64,000 bases of DNA from Phytohabitans suffuscus (GTDB lineage: Bacteria > Actinomycetota > Actinomycetes > Mycobacteriales > Micromonosporaceae): assembly GCF_011764565.1 (NCBI RefSeq), contig NZ_AP022871.1:7316320-7380319 (forward strand), read 5' to 3'. This document shows positions 1-7,778 of this stretch, piece after piece. Both the position numbers and the translations under genes were made by a program. The notes under the pieces were generated by a model. The model was not told the origin of the DNA. It did not search any database and was given only the letters and a program-made list of their open reading frames with translations. Within the stretch, counting starts at the first letter, position 1. Every line of letters starts with the position of its first letter.

Positions 1-795
1 GGCGAGCGCGGCCCGCGGGTCGACGCCGGTGTCGACGCCCAGGCGGGAGAAGACGGCGGCGAGGACCTCGGTGGGGGAGTTGCCGGCGCCGGCGCCGAGC
101 GCGCACAGGGCGCCGTCGATCTGCCGGGCGCCGGTCTGGAACGCCAGCACCGAGTTGGCCACGCCCAGCGACAGGTTCTGGTGGCCGTGGAAGCCCACCT
201 CGGCCTGGTCGCCTATCTCGTCGACCAGCGCCTTGATGCGGGCCTGGGCGTCGTGCAGCACCAGGGCCCCGGCCGAGTCGACGACGTAGACGCACTGCGC
301 GCCGGCGTCGACCATGATCCGCGCCTGCGCGGCCAGTGCCGCCGGGGTGGCCCGGTGGCTGAGCATGAGGAAGCCGACGGTCTCCATGCCCAGGTCGCGG
401 GCGGCGCCGAAGTGCTGCACCGACACGTCGGCCTCGGTGCAGTGGGTCGCGATGCGGGCCACCGACGCGCCGGCGCCGTGGGCGCGGCGCAGGTCCTCGA
501 CGGTGCCGAGACCGGGCAGCAGCAACACCGCGATCCTCGCCCGGGTCGCCTCGTCGACCGCCGCCCGGATCAGCGCGATCTCGTCGGTGCGCGAGAAGCC
601 GTAGTTGAACGAGGAGCCGCCCAGGCCGTCGCCGTGCGACACCTCGACCACCTCCACGCCGGCCGCGTCCAGCGCGTGGACGGTGGCGCGGACCTGCTCC
701 TCGGTGAACTGGTGCGCCATCGCGTGGCTGCCGTCGCGCAGCGTCGAGTCCGTGATCCGCAGCGCCCGCTGGGTGTTCGCGCTGTCGCCGGTCAT
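1..795 (-). CDS. mhpE: 4-hydroxy-2-oxovalerate aldolase, 3' end outside window
   Basis: This enzyme splits 4-hydroxy-2-oxovalerate into pyruvate and acetaldehyde in the last step of the catechol meta-cleavage pathway. The reading frame starts at an ATG overlapping the stop of the acetaldehyde dehydrogenase gene (ATGA) and runs off the left edge after 265 codons, against a usual length near 340. The N-terminal metal-binding motif DSTLRDGSHA and the later GFHGHQNLSLG with two metal-ligand histidines are typical of the HMG-CoA-lyase-like TIM barrel of the DmpG/BphI/MhpE family. These aldolases normally form a channelling complex with the acylating acetaldehyde dehydrogenase encoded just upstream, which fits the overlapping gene order. 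The C-terminal communication domain is not in the window. Confidence 0.93.
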   Translation of the reverse strand, partial: MTGDSANTQRALRITDSTLRDGSHAMAHQFTEEQVRATVHALDAAGVEVVEVSHGDGLGGSSFNYGFSRTDEIALIRAAVDEATRARIAVLLLPGLGTVEDLRRAHGAGASVARIATHCTEADVSVQHFGAARDLGMETVGFLMLSHRATPAALAAQARIMVDAGAQCVYVVDSAGALVLHDAQARIKALVDEIGDQAEVGFHGHQNLSLGVANSVLAFQTGARQIDGALCALGAGAGNSPTEVLAAVFSRLGVDTGVDPRAALA

Positions 796-1693
796 ACCGT
801 CACCGCCTTCGCCTGGGCCAGCAGGTCGCCCACGCGGGCCGCGGCCGCCGTCATGATGTCGAGGTTCCCCGCGTACGGCGGGAGGTAGTCGCCGTTGCCG
901 CGGACCTCCAGGAACACCGCCACCCGGCCGTTTCCGTCCCAGTCCGGGCGGGGGTCGTCGAACTGCGGGTCGGCGCGCAGGCCGTAGCCCGGCACGTACC
1001 GCTGGACCTCGGAGACCATGCGCACGACCGACTCGGTGATCGCGTCGCGGTACGCGCCGTCCGGGATCGCGCAGAACACCGTGTCCCGCATGATCATCGG
1101 CGGGTCGACCGGGTTGAGGATGATCACCGCCTTGCCGCGGGCCGCGCCGCCCACCGCCTCGATCGCGTGCGCGGTGGTCTCGGTGAACTCGTCGATGTTC
1201 GCGCGGGTGCCGGGCCCGGCCGACCGCGAGGCGATCGACGCGACGATCTCGGCGTAGGCGACCGGGACGATCCGGCTGACCGCGTGCACGATCGGGATGG
1301 TGGCCTGCCCGCCGCAGGTGATCATGTTGACGTTGGGCGCGTCCAGGTGGGCGTCGAGGTTGACCGCCGGGCAGACCAGCGGCCCGACCGCGGCCGGGGT
1401 GAGGTCGACGGCCTGGATGCCGGCCTCCCGGTACCGCTCGGCGTTGGCCAGGTGCGCCCGGGCCGAGGTCGCCTCGAACACCAGCCGCGGGCGCTCGGGC
1501 CGCTCCAGCAGCCAGTCCACGCCCCGGCGGACGCCTCCACACCCAGCTTGCGAGCGCGTTCCAGCCCGTCGGAGGCCGGGTCGACGCCGACCATGTACCG
1601 CACCTCGACGTGCTCGCTGCGCAGCAGCTTGGCCAGCAGGTCGGTGCCGATGTTGCCGGGGCCGACGATCGCCGCCGTGGCATGCTCAGCCAT
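792..1693 (-). CDS. mhpF: acylating acetaldehyde dehydrogenase, frameshifted as given
   Basis: The enzyme oxidises acetaldehyde to acetyl-CoA with NAD and CoA, partnering the aldolase. The start ATG at 1693 lies in ATGGCTGA, overlapping the hydratase stop, with AGGAG just upstream. The N-terminus has the Rossmann motif GPGNIGTDL. The catalytic-cysteine motif MITCGGQATIPIV lies in the second half, which reads in another frame. The break is at the CCCC run 1522-1525: one extra G on the coding strand restores ASAGGVDWLLE and a full protein of about 300 residues, the family length. The two halves are otherwise undamaged, so I judge this a base dropped during sequencing. A genuine inactivating mutation cannot be excluded from the sequence alone. 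Confidence 0.88.
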
Positions 1694-2528
1694 GTCGCTC
1701 CTCGCTCTCATCCGTGCCGCCGGGCCCCGCGCCGGCGGAAGCCGGGGCGCCGAACCGGGCGGTCACGCTGCCGATCCCGCCGAACTGTGCCGTCCAGGTC
1801 GAGCCGGGCCGCACCGGCTGCGCGGCGGTCACCGAGCCGGGCAGGACGACGTGCCCGGCGCGCAGCACCACGCCGTGCCGGCCGACGGTGTTGGCCAGCC
1901 AGGCCAGCGACAGCAGCGGCGAGCCGAGCACCGCGCCGCCGGCGCCGGTCGCCACGAGCTCGCCGTCGCCGTACAGGTTGCAGCCGGACAGCCGGATGTC
2001 CACCGCCGTCAGCGAGGTGGGCGTGGCGCCCAGCACGACGCCGCCGCTGGAGGCGTTGTCCGCGATCGTGTCGCAGATGCCGATCTTCCAGTCCCGGATG
2101 CGGCTGTCGATGATCTCCAGCGCGGGCAGCACGAAGTCGACCGCCGCGGCGGCCTCGGCCACCGTGACGCCCGGCCCGGCGAGATCCCGGCGCAGCACGA
2201 ACGCGATCTCGGGCTCGACCCGCGGCTGCAGGAAGCGCTCCACGGGGATCGGCGCGTACTCGGCGTGGAACATGTCGTCGCGCAGCACGCCGTAGTCGGG
2301 CTGCGCGACGCCCAGCTGCCGCTGCATGGCGGCCGAGGTGAGCCCGACCTTGTGCCCCTTGAGCGCGGCGCCGCCGGCCAGCCACTGGCGGACCTGGAGC
2401 TGCTGCACCCCGTAGGCGTCCTCGACGGTCACCTCCGGGTACGTCTCCACGAGCGGCGCGACGGCCACCCTGGTGCGGTACGCCGTGGCGAGCACGTCGG
2501 CCGCCTTTGTGCGTTCGGCGTCGTCCAC
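1686..2528 (-). CDS. mhpD: 2-oxopent-4-enoate (2-keto-4-pentenoate) hydratase
   Basis: The enzyme hydrates 2-oxopent-4-enoate to 4-hydroxy-2-oxovalerate, feeding the aldolase. The 280-residue protein has the fumarylacetoacetate-hydrolase-like fold seen in DmpE/MhpD, with KGHKVGLTS, the metal-ligand region RVEPEIAFVL and the GSPLLSLAWLAN segment near the C-terminus. I chose the GTG at 2528 because AAGGAGAG stands six bases before it; a longer open frame upstream has no family similarity. It is the first gene of the minus-strand lower-pathway operon. Its promoter must lie in the roughly 100-bp gap before the IclR gene, where an inverted repeat sits. 4-oxalocrotonate decarboxylase is a related family, but the neighbours favour the hydratase. 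Confidence 0.9.
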   Translation of the reverse strand: MDDAERTKAADVLATAYRTRVAVAPLVETYPEVTVEDAYGVQQLQVRQWLAGGAALKGHKVGLTSAAMQRQLGVAQPDYGVLRDDMFHAEYAPIPVERFLQPRVEPEIAFVLRRDLAGPGVTVAEAAAAVDFVLPALEIIDSRIRDWKIGICDTIADNASSGGVVLGATPTSLTAVDIRLSGCNLYGDGELVATGAGGAVLGSPLLSLAWLANTVGRHGVVLRAGHVVLPGSVTAAQPVRPGSTWTAQFGGIGSVTARFGAPASAGAGPGGTDESEERHG

Positions 2529-2610
2529 GCGGAACTCTCCTTCGCGATGTGCGGGTCGGGCCCGGGACCGACGGTAGGCGGCGGGCGGCCGGGCCGCCCG
2601 CGCCGTTCCT

Positions 2611-2621
2611 GTTCCCGGAAC
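2611..2621. promoter_or_regulatory. inverted repeat GTTCCCGGAAC, candidate operator
   Basis: An 11-bp perfect inverted repeat with half-sites GTTCC and GGAAC lies between the IclR stop and the hydratase start, where the lower-pathway promoter should be. The same half-sites, with one more matching base and a wider spacer, recur upstream of the phenol hydroxylase genes at 7660-7676. Palindromes of this kind are plausible IclR-family sites. Assignment to either local regulator is inference. Confidence 0.4.
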
Positions 2622-2635
2622 GGGCGGGTGCTGGA

Positions 2636-3415
2636 CTAGATGCCGAGCGCCCAGGCCAGGCGCTGGGCGGCCAGCCGCACGAGCCGCGCCGGGCGGTCGA
2701 GGTCGCCGCGCAACTGCTTGGACCCGCCGACGACGGAGATCGCCGCCCAGGCCGAGCCGTCGTGCGCGAGGACCGGCGCGGCGACCGACGCCAGCCCGAG
2801 GGCCACCTCGTCGATGCTCACCGCGAAGCCCTGCCGGCGGGTCTGCGCCAGCGACGAGGCGTACCCCTGGCTGGAGCTGATGCTCGCGGTGGTCAGCGGC
2901 GTGAAGCCGGCCCGCGCCTGGGCCGCGGCGATGCGCCGGTCGAACGCGGCCATGGCCTTGCCCGAGCTGGTGCACTGCCCCGGCAGGCGCCGCCCGATCC
3001 GCGCGAACGCCGGCGCCGCCGTGGGGCTGACCAGCCGCTCCAGGTAGATGACCTGGCCGCCGTCCGGCACGCCGAGGTGTACCGTGCCGCCGGTCAGGTG
3101 ATGCAGCTCCTGCAGCAGCGGCAGCGCGGTCTGGTGGACGCGGTTGCGTTGCAGCGCGAGGCTGCCCAGCTCGTGCAGCTTCATCCCGAGCCGGTAGCGG
3201 CCGGTCTCCTCGTTCTTCTCCGCCATGCCCCGCGCGCAGAGCGTGGTCAGCAGGCGGTGCGCGGTGCTCTTGGCCACGCCGATGCGCCGGGCGATGTCGG
3301 TGACGCCGAGCTCGTCGGCGTCGGTGAAGCAGTCCAGCACGTCGAGTGCCGCGAGCACGGAGTGCAGGCCGCCGTCCACGGCCGGCCGGCCGGTCGTACT
3401 GACCTCGGTCGTCAT
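2636..3415 (-). CDS. IclR-family transcriptional regulator
   Basis: This 259-residue protein has an N-terminal winged helix-turn-helix (about residues 15-80, with IARRIGVAKSTAHRLLTTL) and a GAF-like effector domain containing the typical LPGQCTSSGKA segment. IclR proteins often control aromatic catabolism by binding pathway intermediates. The ATG at 3415 is preceded by AGGGAGG. The gene sits directly upstream of the meta-cleavage lower-pathway genes on the same strand and divergent from a second IclR gene. Control of the hydratase-dehydrogenase-aldolase operon or of the hydroxylase operon is therefore likely but inferred. The effector cannot be named from the sequence. Confidence 0.9.
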   Translation of the reverse strand: MTTEVSTTGRPAVDGGLHSVLAALDVLDCFTDADELGVTDIARRIGVAKSTAHRLLTTLCARGMAEKNEETGRYRLGMKLHELGSLALQRNRVHQTALPLLQELHHLTGGTVHLGVPDGGQVIYLERLVSPTAAPAFARIGRRLPGQCTSSGKAMAAFDRRIAAAQARAGFTPLTTASISSSQGYASSLAQTRRQGFAVSIDEVALGLASVAAPVLAHDGSAWAAISVVGGSKQLRGDLDRPARLVRLAAQRLAWALGI

Positions 3416-3493
3416 CGCCGACACCTCCCTGGCCCGCGAGATCGCGTAACGCCCGACTCGACTCTGGCACCCGCGCGAACTAACGTCCCAAGC

Positions 3494-4288
3494 ATGCGTT
3501 CCATTCAGCGAGACGATGGCGCGAACTCGGTGATCGGCCGCGCCATGTCGCTGCTGACCGCGTTCGGCCCGCACGACGCCGAGCTGAGCCTGGCCGAGCT
3601 GGGGCGGCGTACCGGCGTGCCGAAGCCGACCGTGCACCGCCTCGTCGTCGAGCTGGACCGGTGGGGCATCGTGGAGCGCACCCCGCGCGGCGTGCGCCTG
3701 GGCATGCGGCTGTTCGAGCTGGGGCAGCTGGCCCCGCGCCAGCGCGGCCTCCGCGAGGCGGCGCTGCCGTTCCTCAACGACCTGTACCAGGCCACCCGCG
3801 AGACGGTCCACCTGGCGGTGCTCGACGGCGTCGAGGTCGTCTACGTCGAAAAGCTCACCGCGCGCGGCGGCCCGGTCGTCCCGTCGCTGGCCGGCGGCCG
3901 CATGCCGGCGTACTGCACGGGCGTGGGCAAGGCGCTGCTGGCGTTCTCCCCGCCGGAGGTGCTGCGCGCCGTCGTCGCCGCCGGACTGCCCCGCCGTACG
4001 CGCCACACCATCGTCATGCCCGGCCTCCTGGAACGCGAGATCGACGCGGTCCGCCAGCGCGGCGTGGCGTTCGAGCACGAGGAGTCCACCCCCGGCATCG
4101 TCTGCGCCGCCTGTCCCGTGCTCGGCCAGGACGGCCGCGCGGTGGCCGCGATCTCGATCACCGGCTGGGCCACCGCCCTGGACACCACCCGGGTCAGCGC
4201 CGCGGTCCGCACCGCCGCCCTGGGCCTGTCCCGCCAGCTCGGCACCGGCGTCCCGCGCGCTGATCATCGACACCCGGGCCGGGTGTAA
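3494..4288 (+). CDS. IclR-family transcriptional regulator
   Basis: A second IclR regulator of 264 residues, with an N-terminal helix-turn-helix (LAELGRRTGVPKPTVHRLV, about residues 30-50) and a C-terminal effector-binding domain (YCTGVGKALLAF, GIVCAACPVL). It is transcribed away from the first IclR gene across a 78-bp gap and lies 33-46 bp before the dikinase-like gene on the same strand, so it may be co-transcribed with that gene. Two differing IclR proteins around one catabolic cluster suggest separate control of the upper and lower pathways. No start-proximal ribosome site stands out; the ATG at 3494 begins just before the conserved domain. Confidence 0.88.
   Translation: MRSIQRDDGANSVIGRAMSLLTAFGPHDAELSLAELGRRTGVPKPTVHRLVVELDRWGIVERTPRGVRLGMRLFELGQLAPRQRGLREAALPFLNDLYQATRETVHLAVLDGVEVVYVEKLTARGGPVVPSLAGGRMPAYCTGVGKALLAFSPPEVLRAVVAAGLPRRTRHTIVMPGLLEREIDAVRQRGVAFEHEESTPGIVCAACPVLGQDGRAVAAISITGWATALDTTRVSAAVRTAALGLSRQLGTGVPRADHRHPGRV
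4270..4286. repeat. 17-bp inverted repeat over the IclR stop codon
   Basis: ACACCCGG and CCGGGTGT flank a single central G, giving a perfect inverted repeat that ends just inside the TAA stop of the IclR gene and about 35-50 bp before the dikinase-like gene. It could be a regulator site for the downstream operon or a short hairpin. There is no T-run, so a classical terminator is unlikely. Confidence 0.4.
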
Positions 4289-4321
4289 CATCCCGGCAAC
4301 ATCGGGGGCCGGTGTGAGGGG

Positions 4322-6130
4322 TTGGTGGCAGCAGTGTCCGCCGTTGTCTCTGTGGCCGAGTTCGCCGCCGGCGAGTGGTACCCGGGCTTCGACGCCGAGG
4401 CCCACCGCCCGCCCTTCGCGGTCGACGCGCTGCGCCCCTTCTCCGCCGCCGACCAGGACCACTTCTGGCTGCTGGACTTCCACTGGCCGCGCGGGCTGAC
4501 GCCGCTGGGCCTGGTGTCGGGCGAGGACGGGTACAACTGGGGCGCGCAGCTGGGCGCCGAGACCCTGCCGCTGCCGTACGGGCGCGGCATCACGCAGCGG
4601 CTGGCCGGCACCCACCCCTACGCCGGAGCGATCCCGGTCACCTCGCCACGCGAGCGGCAGGCCCGGGAGCAGCGCGCCCGGCGGCTGCTGCCGCGCTTCG
4701 TCGCGTCGTTCCACGCGCTGTGGCGGGAGCGGGTCGACGAGCTGGACACCGCCTGGGAGTACCTGGCCGGCGTCGCGCTGCCCGCGCTGGCACCGGTCGA
4801 GCTCGGCGCCTACCTGCGCGAGGCGCGGCGGTTCCACCGGCGGGCGCTGGAGATCCATTTCGAGATGATGTACCCGCTGCTGCTCAACCACCTGCGCTTC
4901 GGCGAGGTCTGCCGCGAGCTGGGCATCGGCCCGGACGAGACGGCCCGGTTCCTGCTGGGCGACGAGACCCGGATCGCGCGCACCGACCGGGCCCTGATGC
5001 GGCTCAGCGCCGCGGCGCGGGCGGCCGGGCTGGCGCCGCTGTTCGCCGCCACCGAGCCCGAGCTGCTGGCCACCGCGCTGGCCGCGGCCGGGGGCACCGC
5101 GACCGGGTGGCTGTCCCGGCTCGACGACTTCCTGCGGGAGCACGGCCAGCGCACCGAGGGAACCTTCGACGTGGCGCTGCCCAGCTGGGTCGAGGACCCG
5201 ACGCCGGTGCTCGGCACCGTCCGCACGCTGCTGCGCCTGCCCGCGGAGCCCGACTTCGACGCCGCCCGGGCGGCCGCGGTCCAGGAGCGCGAGGCCGCCC
5301 TCGACGCCGTGCGGGCCCGGCTGGCCCCGGGGCCGCTGGAGGCGTTCGACGCCGCGCTGGCCTCGGTCCGCGCGGCGAACTTCGCGTGGTGGCAGGACGA
5401 GCACAACCCGGTCATCGACCTGCGGATCGCGCTGCCGATGCGCTGGGCGGCGCGGGAGATCGCCGCCCGGGCCGGCGCCGAGCGCCCGGACGACACGGTG
5501 TTCCTGTTCTGGCCCGAACTGCTCGCCGTCGCCGACGGCGCGGCCCTGCGCCCCCTGGCCGGGCTGGTCGCCGACCGGCGGCAGTACTTCGAGCACTGGC
5601 ACCGTCGCCGCCCGCTGATGCCCAAGACACTCGGCTCCACCGACGGCGCGCTCGACGACCCGATCCTGGCCGAGGTCTTCGGCCTGAGCGACGAGCTGCT
5701 CGGCGCCATGACGCGGACCGGGCCGGCGGACCCGGCGTCGTCGGACTTCACGCTGCGGGGGATGCCGGCCGCCCGGGGCGTCGGCCGGGGCCGGGCCCGG
5801 GTGCTCACCGATGCCGACCAGCTGCACCGCATCGCCCCCGGCGAGATTCTGGTCTGCGAGTCGACGTCGCCGAACTGGACGCCGGCGTTCGCCAAGATCG
5901 CCGGCTGCGTCTGCGACGGCGGCGGGATGCTCTCGCACGCGGCGATCGTCGGGCGGGAGTACGGCGTGCCGACGGTGACCGCGTGCGGCCGGGCCACCGC
6001 GCTGATCCAGGACGGCGACGAGGTGGTCGTCGACGGCGCCGCCGGCACCGTCGCGGTCCACCGCCGTACGGTGCCGCCGGTGGGTGGGCGGCCCGCGCCG
6101 TACGGGGCCCTTCGCGGCGCGTGGCTGTGA
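4322..6130 (+). CDS. PEP-utilising phosphotransferase subunit (phenylphosphate synthase / CreH-like, phosphohistidine subunit)
   Basis: The protein is about 600 residues long. Its C-terminus is the swivelling phosphohistidine domain of the PEP-synthase/dikinase superfamily: GGGMLSHAAIVGREYGVPT, with the catalytic histidine near residue 539. The preceding roughly 450 residues have no PEP-binding TIM barrel and instead look like the acceptor-binding region of split or rearranged dikinases. The ATP-grasp partner is the next gene, overlapping by GTGA. This two-part layout (about 66 and 34 kDa) matches phenylphosphate synthase PpsA/PpsB of Thauera and CreH/CreI of Corynebacterium glutamicum, and the domain order of rifampin phosphotransferase. 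In a phenol cluster, ATP-driven phosphorylation of a phenolic substrate is the natural guess, but it is inference. TTG 4322, GTG 4325 and GTG 4334 are possible starts. Confidence 0.75.
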   Translation: MVAAVSAVVSVAEFAAGEWYPGFDAEAHRPPFAVDALRPFSAADQDHFWLLDFHWPRGLTPLGLVSGEDGYNWGAQLGAETLPLPYGRGITQRLAGTHPYAGAIPVTSPRERQAREQRARRLLPRFVASFHALWRERVDELDTAWEYLAGVALPALAPVELGAYLREARRFHRRALEIHFEMMYPLLLNHLRFGEVCRELGIGPDETARFLLGDETRIARTDRALMRLSAAARAAGLAPLFAATEPELLATALAAAGGTATGWLSRLDDFLREHGQRTEGTFDVALPSWVEDPTPVLGTVRTLLRLPAEPDFDAARAAAVQEREAALDAVRARLAPGPLEAFDAALASVRAANFAWWQDEHNPVIDLRIALPMRWAAREIAARAGAERPDDTVFLFWPELLAVADGAALRPLAGLVADRRQYFEHWHRRRPLMPKTLGSTDGALDDPILAEVFGLSDELLGAMTRTGPADPASSDFTLRGMPAARGVGRGRARVLTDADQLHRIAPGEILVCESTSPNWTPAFAKIAGCVCDGGGMLSHAAIVGREYGVPTVTACGRATALIQDGDEVVVDGAAGTVAVHRRTVPPVGGRPAPYGALRGAWL

Positions 6131-7101
6131 GCGGACTGGCGGTCCCGCTCGACCGGCCGGCCGCGCCGGGCGAGGTGGGCGGCAAGCTCAGCGCTCTGGC
6201 CGGACTGCGCCGAGCCGGTTTCGCCGTACCCGCCGGCTATGCCGTCACCGTGGCGGCCTTCCGCTGCCAGCTCGCGGCGACCGGGCTGCAAGAGCTGGCC
6301 GACCGCGTGGTCGCGGCGCTTCGCCGGGACAGCGACCGTACGGGCGACGAGGTGGGCCTGGAGCTGGCGGCGCGGCTGCGGCAGGCGCTGGCGACCGCGC
6401 CGGTCGCCGGTCCGGTCCGGGACGCGATCGCCGCCGCCCACCGGCGGCTCCGCGCGGGGCGGGCGGACCCGCCGGTCGCGGTGCGCAGCTCCGCCGTGGA
6501 CGAGGACGGCGCCGCGGCGAGCTTCGCCGGCGTCTTCGACACCGTCCTCGGCGTCCGCGGCACCGGCGCCGTGGTCGAGGCGGTGCGCGAGTGCTGGGCC
6601 GGCCTGTACGCGCCGCGCGCCCTGGCCTACCGGCGGCGCCGGGCGGCGGACCTGCCGATGGCGGTCGGTGTGCAGGAGCTGGTGCCGGCCCGCTGCTCCG
6701 GGGTCGCGTTCTCCGCCCACCCGGTCACCGGCCGGCGCGACCGGGTGGTGATCGAGGCCAACTGGGGCTGGGGCGAGGCGGTCGTGCAGGGCTCGGTCAC
6801 GCCGGACCACGTCGAGGTCGACACCGGTACCGGTGTCGCCGGGCGCGTCGTGCGGCACGTCGTGGCGCACAAGGCGGTGATGTCGGGCCCGGATCCGGAC
6901 GGCGGGCGGATCCGGACGGTGCCCGTCCCGGCAGCGCTGGCCGACCGGCCGGTACTGGACGAAGCGCAGATCATGGAGATCGCCACGACGGTACGCCGGG
7001 TCGAGCGCCACACGGGCCGGCCGGTCGACGTGGAATGGGTGCTCGACGGCGCCCGGCCGGCCCGACTGTGGATCGTGCAGGCCAGGCCGATCACCGCCTG
7101 A
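6127..7101 (+). CDS. PEP-synthase-type ATP-binding subunit (PpsB / CreI-like)
   Basis: This 324-residue protein is the ATP-grasp (PPDK N-terminal) domain alone. It shows the glycine-rich start GEVGGKLSALAGLRRAGF, the nucleotide motif AVRSSAVDEDG followed by SFAGVFDTVLGV, and the closing VEWVLDG...LWIVQARPIT signature. It would load a phosphoryl group from ATP onto the histidine of the preceding gene product. The GTG at 6127 overlaps the upstream stop (GTGA), implying translational coupling; a GTG six bases earlier is also possible. Having the ATP and histidine domains on separate chains is unusual for PEP synthase and points to a phenylphosphate-synthase-like enzyme. No third subunit like PpsC is visible. 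Confidence 0.78.
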   Translation: MSGLAVPLDRPAAPGEVGGKLSALAGLRRAGFAVPAGYAVTVAAFRCQLAATGLQELADRVVAALRRDSDRTGDEVGLELAARLRQALATAPVAGPVRDAIAAAHRRLRAGRADPPVAVRSSAVDEDGAAASFAGVFDTVLGVRGTGAVVEAVRECWAGLYAPRALAYRRRRAADLPMAVGVQELVPARCSGVAFSAHPVTGRRDRVVIEANWGWGEAVVQGSVTPDHVEVDTGTGVAGRVVRHVVAHKAVMSGPDPDGGRIRTVPVPAALADRPVLDEAQIMEIATTVRRVERHTGRPVDVEWVLDGARPARLWIVQARPITA

Positions 7102-7141
7102 CCCCCGTTCGCCGCCCGCCCGACCACCGCCCGACCCGGCC

Positions 7142-7537
7142 TCAGCGCTCCGCGTTGGCGACCAGGGCCACCACCAGATCGGGCAGGGCCTCGGGGCCGG
7201 CCAGCTCGCGCTCGCCCGGCCCGCCGCCCGGGGTGACCAGCCGGCCCCAGGTGCGCCCGTCGGCGAAGCGCGTCGACACCCGCGCCCAGCTGCGGCCCGA
7301 GCGCAGCGTGAACGCCAGCATTCCCGGACCCGGCTCGTCGACCAGCTCCACCTCGCGGTGCACCTCGGCGAGCACCGTGTTCGCCTCGCTCACCAGCTGC
7401 TCGGCGAGGGCGCGCAGCTCGGTCTGCTCGTGCACGCCCACACCGACCGGGCGCGGGTGGCTGGCGCGCAGCCCGGGCGCGGCCGGAGCCAGGCCGGCGC
7501 GCACCACCTCCGCGATCTGCTCCATGAACGGCGTCAC
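7142..7537 (-). CDS. conserved-looking hypothetical protein in the phenol cluster
   Basis: The predicted protein has 131 residues, starts at a GTG preceded by AAGGA, and runs opposite to the hydroxylase operon. It is not a recognisable family to me. It has an N-terminal helical stretch (EQIAEVVRAGLA), a middle helix rich in Glu/Leu (ELRALAEQLVSEANTVLAEV) and a C-terminal beta-rich segment (GMLAFTLRSGRSWARVSTRF). There is no signal peptide or membrane segment, and it is unlike the hydroxylase assembly factor DmpK in length and sequence. Lying tail to tail with the ATP-grasp gene and head to head with the hydroxylase operon, it might be an accessory or assembly protein; that is a guess. Confidence 0.6.
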   Translation of the reverse strand: MTPFMEQIAEVVRAGLAPAAPGLRASHPRPVGVGVHEQTELRALAEQLVSEANTVLAEVHREVELVDEPGPGMLAFTLRSGRSWARVSTRFADGRTWGRLVTPGGGPGERELAGPEALPDLVVALVANAER

Positions 7538-7659
7538 CGTGTCATCCTTCCGGCTCGTTCGCGGCCGCCGTCGTGGGCGGGGAGCCCTGCGGCGGCGGCG
7601 CCCCGGGGTGGGCGCCGATGGCACGACCGTCCGCCCGGGGCGGCGGGCACGGGGTCGCG

Positions 7660-7676
7660 GTTCCGGCCTGCGGAAC
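7660..7676. promoter_or_regulatory. inverted repeat GTTCCG-N5-CGGAAC upstream of phenol hydroxylase
   Basis: A perfect 6-5-6 inverted repeat lies in the 240-bp divergent region between the small hypothetical gene and the hydroxylase operon, about 100 bp before the dmpL-like start. It shares GTTCC/GGAAC half-sites with the repeat at 2611-2621 upstream of the lower-pathway operon, so one local regulator may control both. No clear -10/-35 boxes could be assigned. Confidence 0.42.
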
Positions 7677-7778
7677 GCTCCGCCCGGGCCGCTGAGATGC
7701 CGCTCACAGTCCAGGGATACGCGAAAACGCCAGGCAACCGCGACGCAAGGCAAGCGAAACGTGAAAGGGGGCACGAGC

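Noticed and set aside
2636..6061. Minus-strand open frame of over 1,100 codons
   Set aside because: Only its last 260 codons (the IclR protein) are real. The rest lies opposite the second IclR and dikinase genes and is low-complexity Arg/Pro/Gly, an effect of very high GC.
4810..7011. Minus-strand frame of 733 codons opposite the dikinase genes
   Set aside because: Antisense to two well-supported genes, with Arg/Ser-rich composition and no recognisable domain.
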